The translations under genes and the position numbers were made by a program. The notes under the pieces were generated by a model. That model made no database searches, had not been told where the DNA came from, and saw only the letters and a program-made list of their open reading frames with translations. A DNA stretch of 64,000 nucleotides from Toxotes chatareus (Eukaryota > Chordata > Actinopteri > Toxotidae): contig CM028891.1 in the NCBI GenBank assembly GCA_016801885.1, positions 16,963,017-17,027,016 of the forward strand. Direction: 5' to 3'. Of this stretch, positions 35,435-47,260 are shown one piece after another (position 1 is the first letter of the stretch; every line of letters starts with the position of its first letter).

Positions 35435-35800
35435 ACTCTACAAATTTAGGGTTTTCCAGCCCATTCTGTCTGCTCGGCTCACTCCATTAATTTCTCTGAT
35501 GCTCCGCTGAATCCTCCTGTAATGATGACAATTAACCTGGAATCACAGTAATATTAAAGACTGGGATCAGTGCACATCAACCAGCTACGAATTCTAATTG
35601 ACTTGATTGTTATTAATTTTGACATTACATTCCAATTAAAGATAGCAAAACACTGATTTCATTTTCTTTTCATTTTATGGTTGGAGATTAAGAGGGCATT
35701 GATCACACCTGAATGACTCTGTATGTGTGTAGCTAATTAAAGACTGAGATTGCAATTAAGATAATGAGCCCGTCTAAGTTTTCAGATGGAACACACAAAC
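35435..35800. promoter_or_regulatory. Strong CNE-like candidate enhancer
   Basis: About 360 bp of complex sequence crowded with homeodomain cores: CTCCATTAATTTC, ATGACAATTAACCTGG, GAATTCTAATTGACTTG, GTTATTAATTTTGAC, TCCAATTAAAGATAG, AGCTAATTAAAGAC and GCAATTAAGATAATGAGCC. Among the blocks in this window it reads most like a vertebrate developmental CNE. No conservation data are available here. Confidence 0.45.
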
Positions 35801-37369
35801 AATTTTTTAATCCTGTCAGTCAGGGACACATGGTTTTAACCACTGACTGTATGGTGTAGAGTACAATATCATCTACATTCATAGGACTTACTGTGGGATA
35901 AGTGTGCTAGACACCATATTCCCAATTGTGCACGCGTTGTAATGGCTGGAACATCCTTTGTTTGGCTGTAGTGTTTTGGAGCAATTCATGTGGCTGATTC
36001 TTTTACTTGTATAGATTTTGAGTTGAATGCTAAGTGCTTCTTTTCTTTTCTTCTCCTCAGTGAACCTTACATAATTCAATTCTGCTAGCTTGACATTACT
36101 ATGAGTCATTGTTGAAGTTTGGTATTCAGCGCATTGGTTCCCTCGGGAGGCCGTGCGACCTGCGGTTACATCCTCGTTTGTGTACATCCGTGCAGACGTT
36201 TACATGCATCTTTGAAGAACTGCGCACATAATTCTAGTCTAAAGTAAGTTACATGTGTCAGGCTTCATGCCCAAGAACAAAATGTAAGATTCTGATTCCT
36301 TTAATAATGATGGACATATGATTTTTGACTTTCATAAGAATTGGAGTATTTACACTTGTGGCTTTGGATAGTCAAGAAATATTCCTGGAATAACATTAAA
36401 TAACCACAGTGAAACAAGTAAGGATACTGGGCTGAGGTTTTATGTTTGGTGTTTTCCTCATGTTTTCTTATCTATACTGAGATGACAAATTACAGTATAT
36501 AGTGCAGGCATCTCTATTAATATTAGCTTATGTTACAGGGACAGAATCAGGTTGTGTCCTCTTGCTCCCTAATTCTTCGACTTCATGTGATGGCAAGTTG
36601 CCAAAACTGAGTCCAATAAACAAGGTCTCTGTGACTCTGTGTGCCTTTTGTTCAGTCACCCGGTTACTTGTAATTAGTCAGTATGAAACTAAATTAACCA
36701 AAGACAAAACCACTACAAAGTAAATGTTTTCACTCTCATGAAAGAGGGTATCATTGGTGTGATTGCACCATTAAAGTCTGGCCAGACAGGACTTGTCAGT
36801 GCCGTTTTGATGCACGGCAAACAGTGCCAGTAGTGCACATGGGAGTTTCAACACGCCGTGACAACAGAACTTAAAAAGAAAAACACCTCAGAGATCCTTT
36901 CTCATGTGAACACAATGGCACTTAACTGAGTTCACCACAGGGGCCGTTTAACACCTCCTGCACTCCACCTCCAGTTGAGAATAATACTGCAGGCCAGAGC
37001 TTCAGTCTCCAGACAAGAGTATTTACAACTCTATACTCTTTAAGTTGGATCCATTCCCTCTGTTGTTAAGTTGCTTGTTTTACGAAATTAACACACAACC
37101 AAACCTCATCAAGATCAGTCTTGTCTCTTATTATTCACCTGTTTAGTCAGGGATTTTTTTCTTGTTTTTTTCCATCCATAACCCACCATAATAATGAATG
37201 ACACTGCTGACACCCAACTATTCTTCCTCCCTTTCCTCACATATTTCAGTCGTCAAAGTCTGCGTGTGCTCTGAGGTGAGAATCTTGTTCTTCGGCCTGT
37301 TGTCTTGAAACAGCTCATTAAAAACAATGCTGGTATGTGTGTGCGTAATTACATATTTTGCCTTGGATT
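35801..37369. other. Non-coding sequence, no gene recognised
   Basis: A 99-codon minus-strand frame (35888-36187) has no domain. A pyrimidine tract ending in CAG lies at 36039-36060, but no exon follows it. Confidence 0.6.
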
Positions 37370-37680
37370 TCCTCCAGATGCAAAGGCTGACCTGATTTCC
37401 TTAATGACTAAAACCTCGAGTCCATGCTGGTCCCAGAGACATTTCTGTGCAGTGACGTTGCGGTGGAGTTGAAAGGGATCTGGCCTAATTAAATGAAATA
37501 TCCTGATGCAATGGGGCATCATGAGGAGTGTGCAGCAGGGTATTTGCTTGATTAGAGTGGCAGTCTATTTATTATTGGATAGAGGAAGGTCTACCTTTGT
37601 AAGTATGGCCATTGATTCACAGTTTCCCTGTGTAATGCAGTGAATATGATTTGTTATTTATTATTTATTCATTTCATTTA
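37370..37680. promoter_or_regulatory. CNE-like candidate enhancer
   Basis: Contains TTCCTTAATGACTAAAACC, GGCCTAATTAAATGAAATA, TTGCTTGATTAGAGTGGC and CTATTTATTATTGG in a long repeat-free stretch. Good candidate by reading only. Confidence 0.4.
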
Positions 37681-37798
37681 CATTCCCTTCTTTGGAGTTG
37701 CATTAATGATTTGGAACTACACGCTTGTACTGCACCTTTTAAAGGTTTGGGCATTAAAAAACCATGGGTTATTTCATTGAGGATGTTACCACTAGTTG

Positions 37799-37838
37799 TT
37801 TTCTAACTAGTTTTCTAGCGTGGCTAACTAGTAGAAAA
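37799..37838. repeat. Imperfect 13-bp hairpin
   Basis: TTTTCTAACTAGTT (37799-37812) pairs with AACTAGTAGAAAA (37826-37838) with a single bulged A, around a 13-base loop. The surrounding bases repeat the CTAGTT word several times. Confidence 0.7.
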
Positions 37839-38229
37839 GCTCAGAGCAAAAAAGATATTAGTAGCATCACTAAATTGGGTAGACAGAGGTTTTTTTTTCT
37901 TTTTTTAAACTCATAACTGTAACCAACATGTGCTGTAAATAGATTTTTTAGTTCAGTCTTTGCCTTGTTTTTTTTCCATCTCTTTTTATTTCATTTTTAT
38001 TCATTAGTAGAAAAAAAAATCTACTTGGACCTGTTCCCACCCCTAGGCTTGTATTCATGAAGATGCATGCCAGTGTAAACCACTTTGGTGTAATTTATAA
38101 CCCATTCCATGACATTGTGTTCACAATGATTACTGAGATGAGGCCGAAAACTAACTTGGACAGAAATGGTGATGCGAAGGGATAGACAGGTGAATTCACA
38201 AATATCAGGTTAGATGAGGAGAGAAGCGA
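37839..38229. other. Non-coding sequence with T-rich tracts
   Basis: T-rich stretches at 37888-37908 and 37966-38000. No gene recognised. Confidence 0.6.
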
Positions 38230-38600
38230 AAAAAACACCTCAGCCACGGGATTTTATTCATAATTTATTTCTCTCTCCTTTTAGTAAATGAGCAGGGAGA
38301 AGAAAGTGGATTTCACGATTTTGTGTCCTATGGCCATGTCTGAAAATTAGAGGCATTTGCTGCATTTTTGTGATCCACATTTATAAACACATGGCTAGAA
38401 GAAGTGACAAAACACTATTTGCCCTCAGCCCTTTTGGTAAAATCTAACTGATCACTCACTGTCAGAGGTGTGAGAGTAATTAGGGTGATTTCATGGCTGG
38501 AAGATTCTGGTTGCAAACTGATTGCACTTTTACTATTACTGGATTTATTAAAAATACATTCTCCCACGCATCATTAAGAATGTAGGCTGTTCAAAATCAT
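38230..38600. promoter_or_regulatory. CNE-like candidate enhancer
   Basis: Contains TTATTCATAATTTATTTC, AAATTAGAGGCATTTGC, AGAGTAATTAGGGTG and CTATTACTGGATTTATTA. Complex and repeat-free. Inference from composition. Confidence 0.35.
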
Positions 38601-41119
38601 GTTATTACACTTGTGGTTTTTTGTGTGGTTTCTAGCTCTACAAGTGAGCTGTGTCGGCAGATATTAGACACAAACGAAAATTTTAAAAAAAAAGGCTATC
38701 CTTTGAGGGGAACACTGCATGTGCTGTAAAATGTAAAATGTCCAATTGTATAAACAAAATAATTCCTCATGGGCTGCACATTTCCTTATATCTGGTAAGG
38801 AAGGCCCCTATGCTATTTCTCCTTTTCTCATTTTTTCATGTTCTTTTTTTTTTCACAAGCTAACAGAATGCCTCTTCTAAAAAGAGTAAAATAATTATCA
38901 CAGCTCTGGAGTATGAAAAAAGAAGAGGTAATTAGCACCACTGAATTAATCAGAGATAGGAAAAATTGCAATTATACTTGTTTTTTATTAAGTTCCATTA
39001 TTTTCTGGACCACCATGAAATTATTATTTTTTTCTAGCCTTGCATTCCCTCTTAGGACTCATTAATAACAATGGTGCATTCTTATAAACTTTAAAACTGG
39101 TGGGTTACAATTCAACTTCATCCTTTCAATACAAGGACATTCCAACACAAAATTGGGGGCTGCATTAGGACGAAAATTTTGGAACTATAACTTTAACGAG
39201 GAGCAGTTTCTGGAAGGAACGAGGACCATTCAGGCCCAGGTGCACGCACCAACGCTCACATCCTTGAATAAATAAAGGCGTTGGATTCAGGCTATGAAGG
39301 ACAGGACTGAATACTGCATTCATCCACAATTTCACAGAATAAGAGTTTTTATTAAGATAGCAATGTAGCTAATATTTTACTGCAAAGATTTGTGTAGTAT
39401 ACAGTCAGCCAATTTGACCAGTGGTAATGAGAAGTTTAAGCAACTTTTTGTTATCTGGCCTCATTCATATTCATTGTATTTTAAGGTGGGAGGAAAGGTC
39501 CAGGTCTTTGTCTTAATGAGCAGAGCCTTTATCATTGGCCATGACACATTATGAACACTAGGGCTGTGTTTCCCAGCACGATTTAGGGCGTCTCCACAGC
39601 GCGATACGCGGCACATGCCTCAGAAGCCAGCGCTGTAAAGATGGCTTGCGATTGGTCAGTGGCACATATTTGTGCATCAGAGTTCAGCGAACTTGAACTC
39701 TCTGCGAGAGATTTGCACAGATTTATGTCAGCAGCACAACAGAAACTCCTGTTCTCAGTGTTTTCTGTTGACATGAACAGATTTTACAGACTTTTCATTT
39801 TCATAATATTTTGTTTCCACTTTACAACTTTTTATTTTGTTTTTCAGCAAGTGTTAGTACTTCAAGTCAGAAAACCGTATCCCATGTATTATGTATTCCC
39901 CTCTGCTCTGTAGCCTAAGTGTATAAGAAAGCACTAACTACTTCAATTGTAATGTTTAATGCACAAAGTTGCAAATCCAGTTACAACTCTGAACCATGAA
40001 CTGTGATGACCTATTGCTGACATGTGCATCAGTTATGTACACATTGCACAGCGTGTGCCCAACCAAACCACAGGTTTCCCACTCAGCTCTTATGTCTATA
40101 ATTAGTTTCATAGTGAGAGGAAATTCATTTTCACACGCCTAACAGCCTCCAACTGTCAGGCACTGCCAATGGATATGGATGGACCTTATTCAGCTAATTA
40201 CCCAAAAGCAAATTTGCCTTTTTCTGCCGAAGCAATAATAAAAGTTGAGCCTTTAAAAAAAGATCCAGCTATTTCCCATTTTATCTCAGTAGATACTGCA
40301 TGTGGAAGCAAAGTTACAGGATGACCCTTAAGAGAGGTTAGAAAGATGGTTAGTAAGTAGCCCATCAAACATCTCTCCCTTTGAGCCCTTTGAGCCATTT
40401 GGGAGTTCTGGTCATGTTATGTAGATTAATTTAGTGTTATGAAGCTCTGCAGACCACATGCTACATCACTACCTATGTTTCCTTCTCAGTGATATACTTA
40501 CCTCTGCTCTGAAACACCAGTCATTTGGACTTTATTTATGTAGAGAGAATTCTGATTCAGATAAATGTTTCATCCACAATGATTATATAGCTGTTTTTGA
40601 AAATGGCCAGTACGTGAAAGACGGTCACATCCAGTGTGCAAGTTTTCATGCAAGTGATTCATCCACTCACGAAGTCAAAGGCCTTCACTTCTACAACCGC
40701 GTCACAGCACACAGCATAAACATGAAAGCTCCTTTATGTTCAAAACCCTTTTTCCACACTCAGTAAAAACTGTGTCACTTCTGTCTGTTCATGTATTTGT
40801 TGTGTTTTATATTTATTGTGCGTTCGACTGCATGAACATCGGACATATGATTACATTCATAGAGATGAATAAAAAGTTACGAGTAGATCTCCCCATTGTT
40901 ATTAGGTCACAGTCTTAGTGTGAGACAGTAAAAGTTCACAACATTGTGGCACTTCATTAAGAACCCTCCTAATTATAAATCTCTTAAAGCTGATGGGCTC
41001 ATTTGTGTTTACTGTCTGCGCTTTTGTGTGTCAGCAGCAAAGCAATAATATATTTTAAAATCTCTAAAGACAAAAAGAGTTCCAAATTAAATGGCAAAAT
41101 CTGTTCTAGGATGTGGCTG
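38601..41119. other. Non-coding sequence, no gene recognised
   Basis: Holds a further TAAT-rich stretch at 38880-38980 (AAATAATTATCAC, GGTAATTAGCACC, GAATTAATCAG). A CpG-rich pocket at about 39580-39720 (GCGCGATACGCGGC) is unlike its neighbours and may be an unidentified repeat. Frames up to 102 codons have no domains. Confidence 0.55.
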
Positions 41120-41280
41120 CACTGTGGTTAGGTTTAGGCACAGAAATGTCTTGGTTAGGTTCAGGTAAATGTTACTGTTTGGGTCTGCAGAAGTATTTTA
41201 AGGTCAGGGAAGAAGTATTTGGGTCAAAATTTCAACTTCATTAAAGTAACAGGACCGTGATCGTGACGGATACAATATAT
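41120..41280 (+). mobile_element. Fragment of a GGTTAGGTTTAGGCA-type fish repeat
   Basis: GGTTAGGTTTAGGCA (41126-41140) and TTGGTTAGGTTCAGG (41151-41165) are a spaced pair that I know from a frequent fish interspersed repeat. The rest to about 41280 is degenerate. Resemblance to telomere TTAGGG is superficial, since the units are not tandem hexamers. Confidence 0.5.
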
Positions 41281-42714
41281 GAAAGTAAAACTAATATGAC
41301 TCATTAGTTTATCATTTATTCAGTGTATGCTTCTTTTCTTTGAGGAGAGTAGCTGAGGAATGTTAAGTGAAACCAGATGTTCTGTGTCATCATTAAACAC
41401 AGAGCCCCTTGTCTGACATTATAATATTACCTTTATGCCTGTGGTCAGCTCATGTTGGCACATGAACAGCTCATCTGGCTGTATGGGTGTTGAAATCAAA
41501 TTATTTTAGGGCGGTGAGCCAATCATTTTTCACTGCTTTTATCTTTTGAGAGGTGGAACAAAAAAAAAGGGAGTTTCACAGTTTTTCAGGGGAAATTTCC
41601 ACTGACACTGTTCTTGTGTAAGTCAACATTCCACTTTATTGTGCAATATTTATTTTTTATACTCACCTGCTACAGCATTTAATGATATTCATGCAGTTTC
41701 CATGAAAATAACAAGTTGTGGAGGTCAAAGAACATTTGCAGTCATGTTGACTCAGGGTCTTTTTGCTTTGTTGAATATTGTAGGCTCTCTCATTTAGTTA
41801 AATGTATTTACCCTTGTTCAGTGGTCTCAAGGATAACATAATCCCTTTCTTATTTTACTTCTTATTTACTTACCACCTAGTGTGGGGCAAATGCCAAGGC
41901 AAAGACAGACAGTGAAGAAGCCACAACAGCCACTTTGCCTTGGTTTAGTAGAACACATGAGTGTACTGGGTGAAGGCCATCTACTCAGCCTCCACCCTCA
42001 TGGACATGTAATGGGGAAAAGCTGGCACATGGTGGCTGCCGTGGCCCCTGATGGCAGTGGGCGCTTGTGTTGCTAAGACTCATAGAGCTAGATGCTTTTG
42101 TTGAATAGCTTTAGCATCATTGAGGTGCTCAAATTGAAGTGTCCAGTACACCGGCAGAGATTCAATCTCCATTTATGAACAGAGCACCCCTGTTTGCTTT
42201 TTTTAAGAGAGATGAAAGACACCTCTAATACTTTTTCTGAGGGCCAGTGAAACAGGGTTAGCTTAGAAAGGAGGTGGGATTCTCTCCCTACAACATATTA
42301 GGTTTAAAGCTCGACACATTGTACAAGGTCAGCTTCTTCATACACGTTAGTGTATGAACTGACGTGGTCAAAGTGTCAACATCAGATGACAGGATAAGTG
42401 TAAGTTTTAAACCAGATGAGACAATTGCGATAAAGGAAATTAATAAATGATAACTGTCGTTGTCACCGGACGTCCATTATGGCTGCGAAGGCTGTGTAAA
42501 GTTACCTGAAAGCCCTCTATAAGACTGAGGCAGCTGTGGCTGTCACCTTATGGATGGATTAATGTCTAGTAATCATACTTAATTATTATCCCCACCTGCT
42601 TGTGGACTGCCTGAGACTGTGGGACCTTGTAAAACGCAGAGCTGAGAGCCAAGCAAGTGTCTCTGGAGAGCTGGTTGAATGTCACCAGGCAAGCCAGTCC
42701 ATCCAAGGAACATT
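41281..42714. other. Non-coding sequence, no gene recognised
   Basis: Short frames only. The 15-mer at 42504-42518 is shared with 9959-9973 and may mark an unidentified repeat around 42470-42550. Confidence 0.55.
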
Positions 42715-42860
42715 CAAGGCTGTCAGGTTGGCCCAGTGCTGCTGGAGACCATATAAAAACAAAAAGGTCACCAGTTCAATGCCAGCAGCAGCCAATATGC
42801 CCATCTACGCTGGTGTGTCCTGCCCAAACGTCCTTCAGTGTGTTTGTTTCAGGACGTTAT
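42715..42860 (+). mobile_element. tRNA-derived SINE remnant, sense
   Basis: TGGCCCAGTGC (42729-42739) fits a Pol III A box and AGTTCAATGCC (42773-42783) a B box, with starts about 45 bases apart as in tRNA genes. GTGTGTCCTGCCC near 42812 resembles the SINE body downstream. It does not fold into a clean tRNA, so it is a decayed SINE. The 114-codon frame over it is a by-product. Confidence 0.6.
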
Positions 42861-43319
42861 TTTTGAGCCGGTTTTCAAGAAGCAACATCTGTTCAACAGA
42901 TGAAGAAATAAGTCTAGAAACACACAATATCATTTCTGTTGTGTAAGGGAAAAGGAGTTTCCTCTCAGTATGTGTCACTCAAGCTCTGTTTACATCCCAG
43001 ATGCATTCAGATATCTAAACAATAAGGTCTCTAAAAAATAAGGTCTGTTTTGATATCATTTTTCTCCTTTCTCCTCCTACAGTTTGTCATTTTTAAAAGT
43101 CTTTAGTTTACAGGAACTACATTTCTAGACATATGAAACAGTCTGAAAGCCAAAATGTTTTTGCTCCTGTCATAAATTGTGCTGTGGTTCAGGATGGCGT
43201 CACTGTAGAGGCCGCCTGTTGCAGTAGCCCCTGTTAGCTTTTTCACCCTAAAATGGATGTTGGGTGGCTGAAAGGACCTTTCTTGGTTTTCCTCGTGTAT
43301 TTTACGTTCTTTGTGCGAG
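42861..43319. other. Non-coding sequence, possibly part of a retroelement
   Basis: Contains a small direct repeat (AATAAGGTCT twice near 43021-43046). The part next to 43320 may belong to the LINE fragment that follows, but I recognise no motif in it. Confidence 0.5.
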
Positions 43320-43500
43320 GTAGCCATGCCAACAAGAGCGGGGTATTGTTTACCTTGATGATCAGTGCTTGTGAGAGAGCATCTCTGTGGCCCAGACACA
43401 GAACTGTTAGCTGTGCGCCTGTGTCCATATGTGTGCCATTTCTGTTGCTGTGTACATCCCGCCATCAGCTGTGGATGCATCAGCCTGCTGCAGGCTGCTA
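43320..43500 (+). pseudogene. LINE endonuclease-domain fragment, frameshifted
   Basis: Relic of the apurinic-type endonuclease region of a non-LTR retrotransposon. In one plus-strand frame CGPDTELLAVRL (within 43386-43421) matches the C.PD.ELL.V motif of fish LINE ORF2 proteins, and in another frame VYIPPSA (43450-43470) matches the strand motif that follows it about seven residues later. The frame changes between them, so the reading frame is broken. No downstream GDFN motif or reverse transcriptase remains. A 154-codon frame on the minus strand (43103-43567) is its antisense shadow and should not be annotated as a gene. Confidence 0.7.
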
Positions 43501-45019
43501 GATTTTCCTTCACATATATTTTGAATTTTGTATTTATCTTCCACTTAGACAGCAAGGATGAATACATTATTTTAATTTAATTACAAATCATATATGGAAT
43601 CAGCAGCAATATTAATATATATTTTTCAGTGACAGTACACATTTGTGTGTTATGTGTGACAGAAGGGTCATCATCCCCTGCTGGTACGATCTGGGGACAC
43701 ATACAATTTCTATATCTTTCTTCATGTGAGTCAGATACAGTGATTGAAGCAGACAGTTACTGTGCAGAGATAATTAGCTTCACAGCACAGAGTATCATTC
43801 CAGACTTGGGATTTGCAGATGCAGGAAAAGTAATTTTGCATCCATTTCCAGTGATCAAAGGTATATGAGTTTTTGTCTGCTTCCCTATGAGTTTATGTAG
43901 TATCTCATTATAAGTTGTTTTGTTTATCTTTTACAGTAACTTAATTGCTGCCTGTGGAAACAGATGTCTCAACACCTTTCATTATGAAAGGGTAGCCTGC
44001 GAGATCCAAGAATCCTGCTCCACAGGCAATCAGAACAGAACATGAATTTCAATTCACACAAGACAGAGAAAGTGGTTCCATTAGATTAGCAACAAAACAG
44101 TGGAAAATAAAAAGAAACATAAAGAGCATCTTCATTTAGTTTTCAGCTTGGTCAACAATTGAACATTCTCAGAGTGGGAGCTTAATAGGAACTTTTTCTT
44201 TTATGTTTTTCCAAAGTGTGCTGCTTCATTTCATATTTGCACTGTGGGATATGAAGACTCCGGGAAGAGCATTTCACTCAAAAAAGAGTCTTTTTGTTTT
44301 AATACTCATGCTGAGTGTGTTGTATAAGGCACCAGTATAATTATGTTAGAAGGCAAATCTATGAAAATGGCTAAAAAAGACACATCTGTTTGACTGAGTG
44401 CGTGTAGTTTATGATTGTGGACATGAAATGTTCTTCTGACATTTGACTTTTCATAACACCATTTAGAGAGGAGCAATAAACTGTGTCCAAGGTTATGTCT
44501 TTGCATCTTCAGTTCTTTTTAGGACACTATAAGACTTACTGCTGTGTGCTTTTAAAATCAACAGATTATTTGAAAGAAAATTAGATAATAAAAAGCGCTG
44601 TACTTTTTTTTTTTTTTTTTTAACTTTCAAAGTGATTTGTGATTTGTTTGAATAGTTGAGAATTAACTGAATAAATGAAGCTGATCCCAGCATTTCAACA
44701 TTTCGCAGTTCACCTATATTCACTCTATTCAGACTACATGCATAAATGTCTCAGGAACTTTGCTTGGCGGATGGTTTCACCCATCACTCAGGGTGATGAT
44801 GAACAAAGCCAAGAGTTTGTGCTGTTTTTCTAATTAGTGTTTCGTCGCAAGCTTTGACAATTCATTAAAACAATGTAACACATGAATTGAAAAACCAAAT
44901 GAAAAGCAAGACCAGCGTGTCGGTGTCAGATATATGACTTGCCTGTTCAAAACTTTGCTTTACTGCTGAACAGTTAAAGTCAGAGCCTCTGACAGTCGGT
45001 CAGAATAGAACAACACCAC
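43501..45019. other. Non-coding sequence, no gene recognised
   Basis: Short frames only. T18 run at 44604-44621. A nested short inverted repeat lies at 44763-44813: CTTGGC/GCCAAG enclosing CATCAC/GTGATG. Confidence 0.6.
44604..44621 (+). repeat. T18 homopolymer
   Basis: Uninterrupted run of 18 T. Confidence 0.95.
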
Positions 45020-45520
45020 CTCATGTGCTTTCACACTTAACGCCCTGGCTGACTAATTTATCTGAGGTCATTAAGAAAGTTTCAGCTTATTTTAGTCCCA
45101 CTGGCCTCAGCACTGCTAAACCCTCCTGTTTTGGACTCAAGTATTCACCAGCTGGCAAACACAAATAGAACTAATAAGACGACCTTTACAACGGGTTTAA
45201 ATCAATTACTCTTACACTTTATAGATTAGTTAGCACAACTTTGGTGTTGCTAAGTCCTGAAAAATCCCCATTTACTGTTAGTGTTTATCCTTCATTAATT
45301 CACCTGAAGACGCCTCCACTGACCTGTTAGATCCCTTATGTAACGGGAAAGATTTGAAATCCATTTATTAACAATGTTTTAACATCTGCAGCTGCAGACT
45401 GGATGGATTATTGTAAACACTCCTTTTTTTTAATGCCTGCTGTGTTTATGGCTGAAAGTGGGTAATCCCTGAGATTTTATTAATGGATTAGCAACATTTA
45501 AAATTACACAATTGGCTAAA
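45020..45520. promoter_or_regulatory. CNE-like candidate region
   Basis: Contains CTGACTAATTTATCTGAGG, GGTCATTAAGAAAG, AAATCAATTACTC, TTTTATTAATGGATTAGC and AAAATTACACAATTGGC. Probably more than one block. Composition-based. Confidence 0.3.
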
Positions 45521-46351
45521 CACCAGCCAAAGAAACAACCAAGCTGTGTTCTTCATAGTCTTCTAGCTTATAAAATATTAGTAAATGACATATTACCTGC
45601 CATTAGTTATTACATATGAACCCTTTATAAAGGCTCCCTAACAAGAAAGTGGTGCTGAACTCTTCAGAAACTGTACCTGTCTTCAGTAAATTGATGCAGA
45701 GTCACCAGAGCACTGGAAGCAGATGAAAGATTAAAATGTCCTCAGTGTCCTATGTCTGTGTCCTTTTTCTGTATCTAGAAAGATGCATTATTTACTCACA
45801 ACAGACAGTTTGATCTTTATTATGATGGGACACCAGCACCGAGGTGCAGCTTCTGCAGTCTTGTAGTGAATGAACTACCTTTGCGCTTATCTAAAAATGT
45901 ACATACATTTTATAAATCTTTGTTCATCTTGCTGTATTTTATTACCCTAACTTCTACAGTACTTGTTCTACATAATACATTTTGTGGGTCATCGTTGTCA
46001 ATTCCCGATTAAAATACATTTCCCTCGTTTGCATAATGCTGTTAACACATTTCCCCCTCCTTTGCTGGTTTACTGTCAAAACAAGTCATCTGTGTTAACC
46101 CCTTTATCAGCTACCCACTCAGCACTGCTACAGATAAATCCCTCTTACTCTTTTACCATGCTGCTTATCACTTACTGTGCCATGATGTGGTCACAGCAAA
46201 TACAGCAAAAAGAAGATGAATCTGCTTGTCTGCTGAAGTGACTGCTGCAGATATGCCTGGGTTTTAAATTTACCTCCGAAGTAAGCTTACTTAAGTCTCC
46301 CAGCAATTAAAGTTGCCAAAGTGAATAGTTGCCATTTTTCTTCTTAACTGA

Positions 46352-46371
46352 TTTTTTTTTTTTTTTTTTTT
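46352..46371 (+). repeat. T20 homopolymer
   Basis: Uninterrupted run of 20 T. Confidence 0.95.
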
Positions 46372-46869
46372 GAGTTTACATCTTAATGGTGAGGCGAGGA
46401 AAAATATTTGACTGGATGGAAATGTCTTGTGACAGAAAACTGACAGCTTCCAGAAGATTTTTTTATGAAGTGATAGAAAAAACTACATCATCTTGATTAA
46501 AAAGGCTTGTCCTCTACGCTTCAACCAAGTTTTACTGCTATGTATGCTCCTACTCAATCCCTGCATGGAATCTGTGGATTATTTGACTCTTGGTGACATA
46601 ATAGCACAATGTTTTGATGCACAGGCCTTAGTATCATTTGTATTTGCATTTATAGCAAGAACATAAGGAAGCACATTTAGCATCATTTTTATCCATGTTA
46701 GCAGGTGTCCGTCCAACTATTGGATAGATTGCTGGATAGTTTGATTGTAGTGTACTGACCTTGGAGGAATCTTTTGGTACATTACACTTGGTATGTCAGA
46801 CATACATACTCTATCATGATGTCAATTACTTCAATACTGTAACACAATGATTTGTATTTAAATACCTGT

Positions 46870-46893
46870 AAAAAAAAAAATAATAATAATAAT
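46870..46893 (+). repeat. A11 plus (TAA)4 microsatellite
   Basis: An A run followed by four TAA/AAT units. Confidence 0.9.
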
Positions 46894-47169
46894 GATATTC
46901 CCATTTGTATGTCTCAGTCTTGTTTGGAATATTTTTCAGTTCTTTCCTAAACTGGAAATGCCTCATCTGTTACTAACTAGCTAGCTAAATAATCCAGTGT
47001 GCCAGAAAAGAGAAAAATGATAAAACCATAGTTGCATCTGTACAGGTCAGTTTTCAAACCTTTAAAAAGGTTTTGGAAATGTTTCATGAAGTGGTAGGTG
47101 GAGGAGGTACTCTGCTGAGAAACATTAAATGTGAACAAGCTCCACAGAGAGCCATTAAAGCCCCCCACA

Positions 47170-47260
47170 CCCTGAATTATACAATTCTTACCTGGGGTCT
47201 GTTTGTAATTAATTAGTTGTCCAAGTGGTTGCTATGCTGCTGCATATAATGCACTCCTTC
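47170..47260. promoter_or_regulatory. Candidate homeodomain-site element
   Basis: TTTGTAATTAATTAGTTGTCC carries overlapping ATTA/TAAT cores, flanked by complex sequence. Short and composition-based. Confidence 0.25.

Larger units (their letters stand above)
45521..47169. other. Non-coding sequence, no gene recognised
   Basis: No gene. CAACTATTGGATAGATTGC near 46712 resembles part of the repeat at 30780-30980 but is too short to call. T20 and A/TAA tracts are listed separately. Confidence 0.55.

Noticed and set aside
36039..36060. Pyrimidine tract ending in CAG, like a splice acceptor
   Set aside because: No open exon with a donor site follows and no protein motif is seen.
41126..41165. Interstitial telomere-like GGTTAGG units
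   Set aside because: Units are not tandem TTAGGG hexamers; the spacing fits a dispersed fish repeat.
42729..42783. Functional tRNA gene
   Set aside because: A and B boxes are present at tRNA spacing, but the arms do not pair into a cloverleaf; SINE remnant is the better explanation.
43103..43567. 154-codon open frame on the minus strand
   Set aside because: It is antisense to a plus-strand LINE endonuclease fragment and has no domain of its own.
46670..46760. Second copy of the repeat at 30780-30980
   Set aside because: Only CAACTATTGGATAGATTGC is similar; too short and diverged to call.
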